NCBI GenBank assembly: GCA_035288405.1 | Contig: DATEAK010000053.1 | Coordinates: forward strand, 1-11,991 | Origin: JACPSX01 sp035288405 [NCBI: bacterium] | GTDB lineage: Bacteria; JACPSX01 | Direction of reading: 5' to 3' | DNA: 11,991 bases | Shown here: positions 1-7,287 of the stretch, one piece after another | How positions within the stretch are numbered: position 1 is the stretch's first letter | Layout: each line of letters starts with the position of its first letter | Notes under the pieces: model-generated | The model's database searches: none | What the model saw: only the letters and a program-made list of their open reading frames with translations | What the model was told of the DNA's origin: nothing | Position numbers and translations under genes: made by a program

Positions 1-1323
1 TCCCACTTCCTCAAGGGTGCGGGAAATCAACTCCCGTTCCATCTCCCGCACGGAGACCCCGGCTTCCACGGGAATCCTCAATTGCGGGCTGCCGCTCTCT
101 ACAGCAGGAACCAGGAAAGCCCCCGGTACCCCCTGATCCTCAAGGCGGATATGCTGCGGGAGAATTCCCTCCCCATTGCAAAGCAGCACGGCCCTCTCCA
201 GAACATTCTCCAGTTCGCGGACATTGCCTTTCCACGTCCATCGGCACAGTAGGTCCATCGCATCTTTTCTTAACCGAGGAATCGGCCTGGAATTTTTCGT
301 GCTTACTTTCTGTATCAAGTGGTCTGCCACCAGGGGAATATCACCCGGGCGGTCTCGGAGAGGCGGAATCATCAGGGGAACAACGTTCAGTCTGTAGTAA
401 AGGTCCTCCCGGAATCCTCCCCGGCGCACTTGGTCGAGTAGGTTGCGGTTTGTTGTGGCGATCACCCGGAGATCCACTGGGATTGGATTCCTTCCTCCAA
501 CCCGATCCACCTCATGTTCTTGCAGCACGCGAAGCAGCTTGGCCTGAAGCGGAAACGGCATCTCGCTAACCTCATCCAGCAAAAGCGTGCCGCCATCAGC
601 CAACTCGAATTTGCCGGGCTTGCGGGTCACTGCCCCCGTGAAGGCTCCCCTCTCATGGCCAAAAAGCTCACTCTCCAGAAGTCCCTCCGGCAATGCCGCA
701 CAGTTTACGGCGACCAGTAACTTCTGGCCCCGAGGACTGTGGGAGTGTATGTAGCGAGCCAGCAGCTCTTTCCCCGTTCCGCTTTCGCCTTGAATGAGGA
801 CGGTCGCATTGCTGATGGCGATGTTTCGGGCCATTTCCAAAATGCTCAGCATCTGCGCATCGGCGGTGATGATCTCGCGCTTCCCTTTGCAGAGGACTTC
901 TTGCGGACGCCGAAGAAATTCTTCACTTCCTGACATTCGCTCCTTCCGCTTGCATACCCGGCGGACTGCATCTTCTAGAATTTCCACGGAAAATGGTTTC
1001 AGGATATAGTCCGTCGCCCCTTCGCGCATTGCCTCTACGGCATTCTCGATAGTCCCGTATGCCGTGATCATAATGAAGGAGACCTGTGGATTTTGCTCCT
1101 TGGCCTTGTGGAGGACATCTAGACCGCTGACGTGAGGCATCCGAACATCGCTGATCACCACATCGAAGGTCTGTTTTTCGAGTTTGTACAAGGCTTCGAG
1201 CCCGCTGCAGGCCACCTCGACGGCGCAACCTGCCCTGCTCAGGGCCGCCGATAGTGCAAGCCTCATGTCCGCCTCATCGTCGACCACCAGTATCGAAAGG
1301 GAAGAGAGACTTTGCTTGATCAT
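1..1323 (-). CDS. Sigma-54-dependent response regulator, NtrC/FlrC type (3' end outside window)
   Basis: Two-component transcription activator that would remodel sigma-54 RNA polymerase after phosphorylation by the kinase encoded just upstream. My minus-strand translation gives 441 residues without a stop, so the C-terminal Fis-type HTH lies beyond the window. A receiver domain covers about residues 10-125, with acidic pocket D15-D16, phosphoacceptor D59, T87 and K109. The AAA+ domain follows, with Walker A GESGTGKE (179-186), the sigma-54-contacting GAFTGA loop (226-231) and Walker B DE (250-251). The last visible part contains a MERELI-type stretch that usually precedes the HTH in this family. 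The ATG at 1323 follows the kinase stop by 2 nt and has a GGAG about 5 nt upstream; a GTG two codons earlier is a less likely start. The intact GAFTGA loop indicates true sigma-54 activation. A flagellar FlrC/FlbD-like role is inference from the operon; other NtrC-type roles remain possible. Confidence 0.95.
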   Translation of the reverse strand, partial: MIKQSLSSLSILVVDDEADMRLALSAALSRAGCAVEVACSGLEALYKLEKQTFDVVISDVRMPHVSGLDVLHKAKEQNPQVSFIMITAYGTIENAVEAMREGATDYILKPFSVEILEDAVRRVCKRKERMSGSEEFLRRPQEVLCKGKREIITADAQMLSILEMARNIAISNATVLIQGESGTGKELLARYIHSHSPRGQKLLVAVNCAALPEGLLESELFGHERGAFTGAVTRKPGKFELADGGTLLLDEVSEMPFPLQAKLLRVLQEHEVDRVGGRNPIPVDLRVIATTNRNLLDQVRRGGFREDLYYRLNVVPLMIPPLRDRPGDIPLVADHLIQKVSTKNSRPIPRLRKDAMDLLCRWTWKGNVRELENVLERAVLLCNGEGILPQHIRLEDQGVPGAFLVPAVESGSPQLRIPVEAGVSVREMERELISRTLEEVG

Positions 1324-1325
1324 AA

Positions 1326-2750
1326 TCACTCCAATCCGGGATTTCCTTCCGGTCGGCCGCCGGGAAAGATCAATGTCAGTTCGGTCCCTTTGCCTGGCTG
1401 ACTGGTAACCTCCAGCCGGCCGCCATGAGCTGTAACGATGTTATGGACAATGGCCAGCCCCAGCCCCGTTCCCGAATCCTTCGTGGTGAAGAAAGGGTCG
1501 AAGATCCGGGAGATTTGGTCCTCCGGGATTCCTACTCCGGAATCACAAAATGCAATCTCGATCCGGCGGGCTGAAGGACAGACATTCGGGCCTCCCCTGC
1601 CGGAGGCAGTGCCGGGGGGAGAAAGGTACCGGGTGCATACCCGAAGGGATCCTCCGGCAGGCATTGCCTCCACGGCATTCAAGATCATGTTGAGGAATAC
1701 TTGTTTCAGAAGCTCCCGATCGCCCGGCATCGTCGGATTTTCACAACTGAACTCGGGTTTCATAGTGATATGATTTTGTTCTAGAAGGTAGCGTGCGAAC
1801 TGTAAGGTTTCGGAAACAAGATCGTTTACCGCGATGGGATCCGCTGCGGGTTTCGAGCTTCTCGTGAACAGCAATAAATTCGTCAAGATATGATTGAGAC
1901 TTCTCACTCCGGAACTGATGCGTTCCGCCAGATCTCTCTTGTCCGGATCGTGTTCCAGCTCGCGCTTGAGAAGGGTGGCAAAGAGCTCGATGCTGCCCAG
2001 CGGGTTTCGGATCTCGTGGGCCATATGGGCAGCCATCTCTCCCATTGCTAAGAGACGGCTGCGGCGCTGTCCCTCTTCCTCCAAATGCTTGAGCCGCGTT
2101 ACATCTTGAAGGAGAATCACGACTCCCGCCATCTGTTTTTCGTGGCCCTGCATGGATGTCGTGGAAACACGCAAGACGATACGGTCCCGGGCTCGCCCGT
2201 CAGGAAGCGAAAATTCTGAGTCCACCGGGAACCCGCAGCAGTCGGCAGATACGGGATCAGACCCTCCGGGGGGCAAATAGGGGCTTAAGTTCTCTCGCCA
2301 GTGAGCACCCAGCACCAAGCCCGGATCGAGGTCGGTGAGCTGCTGAGCGGCTCGGTTAAACAGTCGGACCTCTCCGGCCATGTCCAGAACGACGACACCC
2401 GTCTGGAGGCTCTCTAGAATATTGTTCAGATAATTCTTAACCTCTTCCTTCTCCTGAAGATTTCTCTCGAGTTCCTGGTTCTTTTCCTGCAACTCCAGTG
2501 TGAGGTCCTTCACGCGCTTTTGCAGCAATCCGTAAGAGCGGCGAAGTGTTTCGGTGGCGCGGGTAAAAGATTCGAACGCCGCGGCCAGCAGCTTTCCCTC
2601 GGAATTGTCCTGGGCGCCGCGCACTGGCTCCGGGAGGAGCCGGAGCCGGCGCTCAACGGATTCCTGATAAATTGGTTCGGGGCTTTCTCCGCCCTCGGGA
2701 GTTAAAGAAGAGTACTCATACAGGTGAGACTCCGCCGAAATCGGTTTCAT
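1326..2750 (-). CDS. Cytoplasmic PAS-domain sensor histidine kinase
   Basis: Autophosphorylating sensor kinase of 474 residues, presumed partner of the response regulator immediately downstream. No membrane segment or signal peptide is visible, so it should be soluble. The N-terminal ~60 residues are polar. A charged, coiled-coil-like stretch (about 60-112) leads into a PAS domain (about 110-220, starting near ILESLQTGVVVLD). The phosphoacceptor H-box contains H245 in HEIRNPLGSIELF. The ATPase domain has the N-box (N354, N358), the G1 box DSGVGI (from D403), DPFFTTK (F-box) and the GTGLGLAI G2 box (427-434). A short Gly/Pro-rich insert lies between the N-box and G1 (about 376-395). The start is the ATG that overlaps the TPR gene's TGA as ATGA; it has AAGGAGGGG upstream, and a longer reading would run through the TPR gene. 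A soluble PAS kinase before a sigma-54 regulator resembles flagellar FlrB/FleS-type kinases, but the input signal is unknown. Confidence 0.95.
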   Translation of the reverse strand: MKPISAESHLYEYSSLTPEGGESPEPIYQESVERRLRLLPEPVRGAQDNSEGKLLAAAFESFTRATETLRRSYGLLQKRVKDLTLELQEKNQELERNLQEKEEVKNYLNNILESLQTGVVVLDMAGEVRLFNRAAQQLTDLDPGLVLGAHWRENLSPYLPPGGSDPVSADCCGFPVDSEFSLPDGRARDRIVLRVSTTSMQGHEKQMAGVVILLQDVTRLKHLEEEGQRRSRLLAMGEMAAHMAHEIRNPLGSIELFATLLKRELEHDPDKRDLAERISSGVRSLNHILTNLLLFTRSSKPAADPIAVNDLVSETLQFARYLLEQNHITMKPEFSCENPTMPGDRELLKQVFLNMILNAVEAMPAGGSLRVCTRYLSPPGTASGRGGPNVCPSARRIEIAFCDSGVGIPEDQISRIFDPFFTTKDSGTGLGLAIVHNIVTAHGGRLEVTSQPGKGTELTLIFPGGRPEGNPGLE

Positions 2751-4861
2751 GGCGCTGTCCCCTCCTTGGAGCTCTCCAGGAAAGGTGGAGCTTTCGCCCG
2801 CAGCTTGGTCTGCCAGTCCATATCTGCGAGAAAATTCGTCGCCACTTCTGACAGGAAAGCGTCCGACTTGGTGGAGCTCAGGGCCTTGAAAATCTCCCGT
2901 GCCTTCTCCGGCACCCCGAGCTTTTGATAACTCAGCCCCATCTGCAGTGAAGCCCACGCAGATTGGGGGGAGTTGGGAAAGAGCTTTTGTGCTTTGCCGT
3001 ATGCCTCCAGCGCCTCCTTGGTTTTGCCCATCTGGAAAAGGCTGTCTCCCAGGAGGAAGTAGCTTGCGGCAATGTGGGTATCATCCGTGCCGACCTCCGG
3101 AATGTAAGACTGGATGGCGCGCGCGAAAAAGCCGGCGGCCGCCTCGAATTTCCCACGCGCCCAGGAGAGACGGCCCTCGTTGTACAAGGCGAGAGAGGCA
3201 CCCGAAAATTTCGGGTTCGCCTGCAGTGCCTGTTCAAAGAAGCGCGCCGCACGGTCCGGTTCGTTCTGAGCCATGGCGATTTCCCCGAGGCGCAGCAGCC
3301 CCATAGGTCGATAGGAGGATCCAGGGTAATCCTTTTGCAGAGCGGAAAAGATTTCAGCGGCTCCGGACCGGTCACCTCCGGCCCAACGAGTCTCTCCCAA
3401 CAAAAATAGGAGACGGTCCCGGGGGATGTTCTGCTTTTTTCTTCCCAAAAGATCGCGGTACACCTCCGTGGCAGGGCCGGAAAGACCCAGTGCCGCAAGG
3501 CTCTCCCCCACTTGCAGGAGGGTCTCCTGGCTGGCAGCCTCGTTCAAGACATCGCGCCGCATTTTCTCGTACAAGTCGACCACGGCGATGTGGCGCCCCA
3601 ATCCGGCATAAAAGGCGATCTGGTCTTGGACGGTTTGTCGAACCAGATCTGCGGCTTGAGCCGCCAGCACGCCATAAGGATACTGGGTCTGATGAATCTT
3701 CAAGGTTTCGAGAGCCTCGCGAAATTGCTTACTGTCCTTCTGACGGGTGGCCAAACGGATCAAGGCAACCTCGCTCAATACGGGAGTGGTTTGAGCCCGC
3801 GCTATTTCACGGTAAACTTCCGTGGGATCCTGGCGAAATTTCGACGAAACCCATTGGATCGGGTTCAAGACGGCTTTCGCCTGCGTCGAGTTTTCTCCTT
3901 CCATGTCGGCCAGGCGGATCCGGCTGATGTATCCTCCCTCTTCATAGGGGTACCGTGTAGCGGCCTCCTGGTAGATCTGCCGGCCTTCCCGGTTCTGACC
4001 TGTTCGTCGATAGGAATCCCCGATTCGGGCCAGTCCTCGCGTGCTGAGCGGATCTACCGGGTAAAGGTTCACAAGATCGAAAAACTTCCGCCGCGCTTCA
4101 GGATATTTTCCGCGTTGGTAGAATGTTTCGCCCATGGCAAACAGGGTCGCTGCGGAGGAGATCCCCCCACGGGGATACGAAGCCAGCGCTTTCCTGTAAA
4201 AGGCCTCGGCTCTTTCGAATTGGCCAAGACGATAAAATGTGTTTCCAACTCCATAGCTGGCCTCAATCCCGGGCGCCGAGTTCTTAAACTGAGCACTGAT
4301 CCGCTCGTAGATCACCTGGGCTTCCGCAAACCTCTCCAGGGCAAAATAGGTTTCTGCGAGTCCCAGCATTGCGTAGGGGAGATAACGGCTCTTCGGAAAT
4401 GTCTCAATAAAAGTCTGGTAGATCGCCTCGGCTTCATAATAGTATCCCATGCCGCTGTAGCTGCGCCCGATCTGTAATTGAAACCACGGAGCGATGGGAG
4501 ACCGCGGATAGCGCTGGAGCAATTCCCGGTACTCGTCGATTACCTGGACAAACTGTCTTTTACCCGCCTGCGTGGCCATGTAAAAAAGGCTATCGCCACG
4601 CAGGACTTCGGCGCTCTCTCTGAGTCGACTATTCGGAAATTCTTTGAGGAGACGGGTGAGCTGGTTTCGCGCCAGATCGTAATTGCGATTCTGGAACAAT
4701 TTCAGAGCCACAAAGTAAACTTCTTGATCGGTATTGTCCGCTTCTGTCCCTGCCGGGTTTTGACTTGCCGACTTCCCGGCGGGTTCTCCTCGGACTTCGC
4801 TGAGGATCCCGGCAACCCCGATCACGACAATAAGCAAAAGGATTCCGTTTCTGAAATGCAT
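2747..4861 (-). CDS. Exported tetratricopeptide-repeat protein
   Basis: Protein of 704 residues that I cannot assign to a named family. An N-terminal hydrophobic segment (about 7-20, ILLLIVVIGVAGIL) after an Arg looks like a signal peptide, with possible cleavage near residue 25 (VRG|EP). No lipobox Cys is seen. The rest is almost entirely helical TPR-like repeats: residues 47-320 hold about seven units with typical Tyr/Pro ends (FPNS, YPRS, FPKS, YPRG), and 480-665 hold a second block. A less regular middle region covers about 320-480. The spacing resembles YbgF/BamD-like envelope TPR scaffolds. The ATG at 4861 is chosen because the signal peptide begins there and an upstream sigma-54 promoter lies inside the longer open frame. 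AAAGAGGAG sits 12 nt upstream, somewhat far. It is the first gene of an operon with the kinase and response regulator, so it may supply or scaffold the sensed signal (inference). Confidence 0.88.
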   Translation of the reverse strand: MHFRNGILLLIVVIGVAGILSEVRGEPAGKSASQNPAGTEADNTDQEVYFVALKLFQNRNYDLARNQLTRLLKEFPNSRLRESAEVLRGDSLFYMATQAGKRQFVQVIDEYRELLQRYPRSPIAPWFQLQIGRSYSGMGYYYEAEAIYQTFIETFPKSRYLPYAMLGLAETYFALERFAEAQVIYERISAQFKNSAPGIEASYGVGNTFYRLGQFERAEAFYRKALASYPRGGISSAATLFAMGETFYQRGKYPEARRKFFDLVNLYPVDPLSTRGLARIGDSYRRTGQNREGRQIYQEAATRYPYEEGGYISRIRLADMEGENSTQAKAVLNPIQWVSSKFRQDPTEVYREIARAQTTPVLSEVALIRLATRQKDSKQFREALETLKIHQTQYPYGVLAAQAADLVRQTVQDQIAFYAGLGRHIAVVDLYEKMRRDVLNEAASQETLLQVGESLAALGLSGPATEVYRDLLGRKKQNIPRDRLLFLLGETRWAGGDRSGAAEIFSALQKDYPGSSYRPMGLLRLGEIAMAQNEPDRAARFFEQALQANPKFSGASLALYNEGRLSWARGKFEAAAGFFARAIQSYIPEVGTDDTHIAASYFLLGDSLFQMGKTKEALEAYGKAQKLFPNSPQSAWASLQMGLSYQKLGVPEKAREIFKALSSTKSDAFLSEVATNFLADMDWQTKLRAKAPPFLESSKEGTAP

Positions 4862-4902
4862 CTCGCGATGGTACTCCTCTTTGGAACTTACCAGAAGAGA
4901 CG

Positions 4903-4918
4903 AGCAAGATTCGTACCA
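4903..4918 (-). promoter_or_regulatory. Sigma-54 (-24/-12) promoter of the TPR-kinase-regulator operon
   Basis: The minus strand reads TGGTACGAATCTTGCT. This has the invariant GG-N10-GC spacing and differs from the usual TGGCACG-N4-TTGC consensus at one position. GG lies at 4917-4916 and GC at 4905-4904, so transcription should start near 4892. That is about 10 nt before the AAAGAGGAG ribosome-binding sequence and about 31 nt before the ATG at 4861. The placement between two sigma-54 activator genes supports it. It has not been tested experimentally. Confidence 0.75.
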
Positions 4919-5044
4919 GTAGGTGAGCCGGATTGGGAATTCGGAAAGACCGCAGGAACCCTGTAGGTAGTCCACTTTCCTGCAGATCAGAACCACCTTC
5001 AGGAGTTAGAGAGGAACTTCTTCTGTCAAATTCAGCGGATTACA

Positions 5045-5060
5045 TGTCAGGATTTTGACA
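5045..5060. promoter_or_regulatory. Candidate enhancer-binding dyad upstream of the sigma-54 promoter
   Basis: The sequence TGTCAGGATTTTGACA is a dyad of TGTCA and TGACA arms around 6 nt. It overlaps the stop codon of regulator 1 and is centred about 134 bp upstream of the -24 element, a normal distance for sigma-54 enhancer sites. A further TGTCAAA half-site lies at 5024-5030. GTCA-N6-TGAC has the same arms and spacing as the FleQ-box consensus I recall from Pseudomonas. The 5-bp arms are short, so chance is a real alternative. Confidence 0.4.
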
Positions 5061-6510
5061 ATGGTTGTGCGAGTTGCTTCTTTTTTAGTTTTTCCACCAG
5101 AGTGGTGCGGTTCATCCCCAGTAAACGAGCGGCTTTATTTTTCACCCAGTCTGCTTTTTCCAAGGCTCTGAGGATCAATTGGTTTTCGAAGCGATCGACA
5201 ACTTCCTTGAGCGAAATCCCTTGATCAGGAATATCGAACTGCAAGAAGTTTCCATCCGAACGGGCACCAAAGAACTTCTTCGGCAAGTCTTCAATCTCGA
5301 TGGTGCCCGCTTCTTTGAGGATGACAATGCGCTCGATGAGATTTTCCAGTTCCCGCACATTGCCAGGCCACTCGTAGTTCGATAAATGCTTTAAAGCCTC
5401 ATCGCTAACACCGAGCATATGCTTGCTTTTCTCCCTATTAAAGTGCTCCAAGAAGTGGTTGACAAGCAGGGGAATATCACCCTGTCGGTGACGCAACGGT
5501 GGCAGAGAAATGGGGATCACGTTCAGACGGTAATATAGGTCTTCCCGAAATGTGCGGTTGGAGACAGCCTGCTCCAAATCCTGGTTGGTGGCCGCGATGA
5601 TCCGCACATCGACCTTAATTGTTTTTGTACCTCCAATCCTTTCGAACTCCTGCTCTTGCAAAACCCTTAGGACCTTTACCTGCAGGGCGGGACTCATGTC
5701 CCCGATTTCATCGAGGAAAATGCTACCCTGATGGGCCAGCTCGAATCGACCAATCCGGGTCGCCGAGGCACCCGTAAAAGCCCCCTTCTCATGTCCAAAA
5801 AGCTCGCTTTCCAGCAAGGTTTCGGGGATGGCACCACAATTCACAGGGATGAGGGGGCGATCTTTACGATGGCTGTTGAAGTGAAGCGCTCGTGCCACGA
5901 GTTCCTTGCCGGTTCCACTTTCTCCGCTGATGAGCACGGTGCTGTCACTGTCAGCCACCTTCTCAATCAGTTGGAAAACCTGCTGCATTTCCGGGCTATC
6001 GCCCACGATATTTTCGAATCGATATTTTCTCTGAAGCTGGCGTCTTAAGGCCAGGTTTTCAATGAATAATTTCTGATCTTCATAGCGGCGAAAATGGGTG
6101 CGCCTCTCTGAGCCTGGGAAAGGACTACCGCTTCCCCTCCAACGCTTTTCCTCTAGTGCCCGCAAGATCAACTTCTTGAGTTCCTGAAGGTGGAACGGCT
6201 TCGTAACAAAATCGTAGGCGCCAGCTCCCATGACTTCTGCCGCAGTTTGTGTACTTCCAAACCCTGTCATCGCGATGGCGAGAGTTCTCCTGCCGAGTTG
6301 CCCCATTTCTTTGAGAACTTCAAAACCGTCCACCCGAGGCATTTTTAGATCGACCAACATGAGCTCGAATTCCCTTTCTCGCAAAAGGTCGATAGCCCTC
6401 TGGCCACCACCGGCCACGCTCACGACAAATCCTTGCCGAGAAAGGAACTCCTTTAGGAGATCCCGGGTCTCCTTTTCGTCATCGACAACAAGGATTTCAG
6501 TTCTTTCCAT
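5047..6510 (-). CDS. Sigma-54-dependent response regulator, NtrC family (complete)
   Basis: Activator of 487 residues (from the ATG at 6510) with receiver, AAA+ and Fis-type HTH domains. Key residues in that numbering: phosphoacceptor D54, T82 and K104; Walker A GESGTGKE (196-203); GAFTGA loop (243-248); Walker B DE (267-268); and a C-terminal HTH around 456-477 ([20 protein letters not shown]). The longer reading from 6549 adds 13 residues, but its ATG lies inside the predicted -10 element. The 6510 start also puts the phosphoacceptor at residue 54, as in NtrC. The Shine-Dalgarno for 6510 is weak (AGGA, 12 nt away). The RTTLVEKL recognition region resembles FleQ/FlrA activators, although FleQ itself lacks a normal phosphoacceptor while this protein keeps one. 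No kinase gene is directly paired with it. It probably activates the sigma-54 promoter just downstream (inference). Confidence 0.93.
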   Translation of the reverse strand: MERTEILVVDDEKETRDLLKEFLSRQGFVVSVAGGGQRAIDLLREREFELMLVDLKMPRVDGFEVLKEMGQLGRRTLAIAMTGFGSTQTAAEVMGAGAYDFVTKPFHLQELKKLILRALEEKRWRGSGSPFPGSERRTHFRRYEDQKLFIENLALRRQLQRKYRFENIVGDSPEMQQVFQLIEKVADSDSTVLISGESGTGKELVARALHFNSHRKDRPLIPVNCGAIPETLLESELFGHEKGAFTGASATRIGRFELAHQGSIFLDEIGDMSPALQVKVLRVLQEQEFERIGGTKTIKVDVRIIAATNQDLEQAVSNRTFREDLYYRLNVIPISLPPLRHRQGDIPLLVNHFLEHFNREKSKHMLGVSDEALKHLSNYEWPGNVRELENLIERIVILKEAGTIEIEDLPKKFFGARSDGNFLQFDIPDQGISLKEVVDRFENQLILRALEKADWVKNKAARLLGMNRTTLVEKLKKKQLAQPLSKS

Positions 6511-6548
6511 GGGCGGGCCCAATCCTGGTTGGTTATTTGGCGTGTCCA

Positions 6549-6577
6549 TGTATACAGCATTTTCAAGGGGATGTCAA
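6549..6577 (-). promoter_or_regulatory. Sigma-70-type promoter of the response regulator gene
   Basis: The minus strand has a perfect -35 TTGACA (6577-6572), a 17-nt spacer and a -10 TATACA (6554-6549, 4 of 6 matches). The predicted transcript start is near 6542. That is downstream of the first in-frame ATG (6549-6547), which shares the last base of the -10 hexamer, so translation should begin at the ATG at 6510. Confidence 0.6.
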
Positions 6578-6606
6578 AGTGAAAACTGGAATTGTCCCTT
6601 GACATC
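6570..6606. repeat. 8-bp inverted repeat spanning two divergent -35 elements
   Basis: GATGTCAA at 6570-6577 and TTGACATC at 6599-6606 are exact inverted copies separated by 21 bp. Each arm contains the TTGACA -35 element of one of two divergent promoters. The symmetry may simply reflect two good -35 elements. The matching flanking TC on each side also allows a shared operator. Confidence 0.7.
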
Positions 6607-6627
6607 ATTACCCTATTATGCTAAAAA
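6599..6627 (+). promoter_or_regulatory. Sigma-70-type promoter of the rplU operon
   Basis: There is a perfect -35 TTGACA at 6599-6604, a 17-nt spacer ending in TGC (extended -10), and TAAAAA at 6622-6627 (4 of 6 matches; the last T is missing). Transcription would start near 6634 and leave a leader of about 68 nt before rplU. The leader holds only a weak 4-bp hairpin (CCGA at 6651-6654 with TCGG at 6663-6666), so no leader RNA is called. Confidence 0.5.
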
Positions 6628-6701
6628 TTCTTGTTCGTTGACTGATTAGACCGACGAATCCATCGGCTTGTTAAAGTGAAAACGAGTGAGGTAACGCACT
6701 G

Positions 6702-7028
6702 ATGTATGCAATCGTTGGAACAGGGGGCAAACAAATCCAGGTATCTCCAGGCGAGATTGTTCGAGTGGAAACCTTGCCCGGAAAAGTTGGAGAAACCATT
6801 GAGATTCCGGAAGTTCTTCTTCTCAATCGGGATGGGAACGTCGAAGCGGGAACACCGACTCTACCAGGTGTGCGGGTAACAGCGCAAATTTTGTCCCACG
6901 GGCGTAGTAAGAAAGTCATCGTTTTTAAGCACAAGCGCCGGAAAAACTACCGCCGCAGGAATGGCCACCGTCAGGGATTTACAGAGATCAAAATCACGGA
7001 TATCCTCGCCGGTTCAGGGAGTAACTAA
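6702..7028 (+). CDS. rplU: 50S ribosomal protein L21
   Basis: Large-subunit ribosomal protein of 108 residues that binds 23S rRNA. It begins [14 protein letters not shown], typical of L21, and carries the conserved basic stretch near residues 78-90 ([16 protein letters not shown]) followed by the FTEIKI ending. Its length fits the family (about 100-105 residues). The ATG at 6702 has GAGG about 10 nt upstream. It is first in the plus-strand operon, behind a predicted sigma-70 promoter, and is followed by rpmA after 4 nt, the usual L21-L27 pair. Confidence 0.99.
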   Translation: MYAIVGTGGKQIQVSPGEIVRVETLPGKVGETIEIPEVLLLNRDGNVEAGTPTLPGVRVTAQILSHGRSKKVIVFKHKRRKNYRRRNGHRQGFTEIKITDILAGSGSN

Positions 7029-7032
7029 AACA

Positions 7033-7287
7033 ATGGCTCACAAGAAGGGACAGGGGAGTACAACAAACGGCCGAGACAGTATCGGTAAGAGGCTCGGAGT
7101 CAAGGCAGGGTGCGGGCAACGGGTCAGCGCAGGCAGCATTCTGGTCCGCCAGCGGGGCACCCACTTTCATCCCGGCATCAACGTGGGCTTAGGAAACGAT
7201 TACACCCTTTTTGCGACCGTCGATGGGGTCGTGCAATTTGAAACCAAACCCGGTGGCCGTAAAATCGTCAGCATCTTGACTACCTAA
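7033..7287 (+). CDS. rpmA: 50S ribosomal protein L27
   Basis: Large-subunit ribosomal protein of 84 residues whose N-terminus reaches toward the peptidyl-transferase centre. The [10 protein letters not shown] start, the [12 protein letters not shown] stretch and the [10 protein letters not shown] motif are diagnostic of L27. The ATG at 7033 is chosen because L27 proteins begin MAHKK; an in-frame ATG 24 codons upstream falls inside rplU and would add unrelated residues. A GGAG lies about 11 nt upstream, overlapping the end of rplU. There is no cleavable N-terminal extension of the Firmicutes type. Confidence 0.99.
   Translation: MAHKKGQGSTTNGRDSIGKRLGVKAGCGQRVSAGSILVRQRGTHFHPGINVGLGNDYTLFATVDGVVQFETKPGGRKIVSILTT

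Noticed and set aside
2751-2957. 69-codon N-terminal extension of the histidine kinase
   Set aside because: It lies entirely within the TPR coding sequence; the ATGA overlap with AAGGAGGGG is a much better start.
3512-4477. 321-codon plus-strand frame opposite the TPR gene
   Set aside because: It is antisense to a well-supported TPR coding sequence, shows no recognisable motif, and looks like a codon-bias shadow.
4862-4996. N-terminal extension of the TPR protein (45 extra codons)
   Set aside because: It would bury the signal peptide and include the sigma-54 promoter and Shine-Dalgarno.
4862-5046. Rho-independent terminator after regulator 1
   Set aside because: No stable stem followed by a T-run was found on the minus strand, so readthrough into the TPR operon is possible.
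1-6510. PEP-CTERM/exosortase regulators (PrsK, PrsR, PrsT) as identity of the kinase, regulator and TPR genes
   Set aside because: The kinase has no membrane segments as expected for PrsK, and no exosortase or polysaccharide gene is in view.
6634-6701. Structured regulatory leader for rplU
   Set aside because: Only a 4-bp stem with an 8-nt loop is visible, which is too weak to call a leader RNA.
6961-7032. 24-codon extension of rpmA
   Set aside because: It overlaps rplU, and L27 proteins begin at the MAHKK found at 7033.
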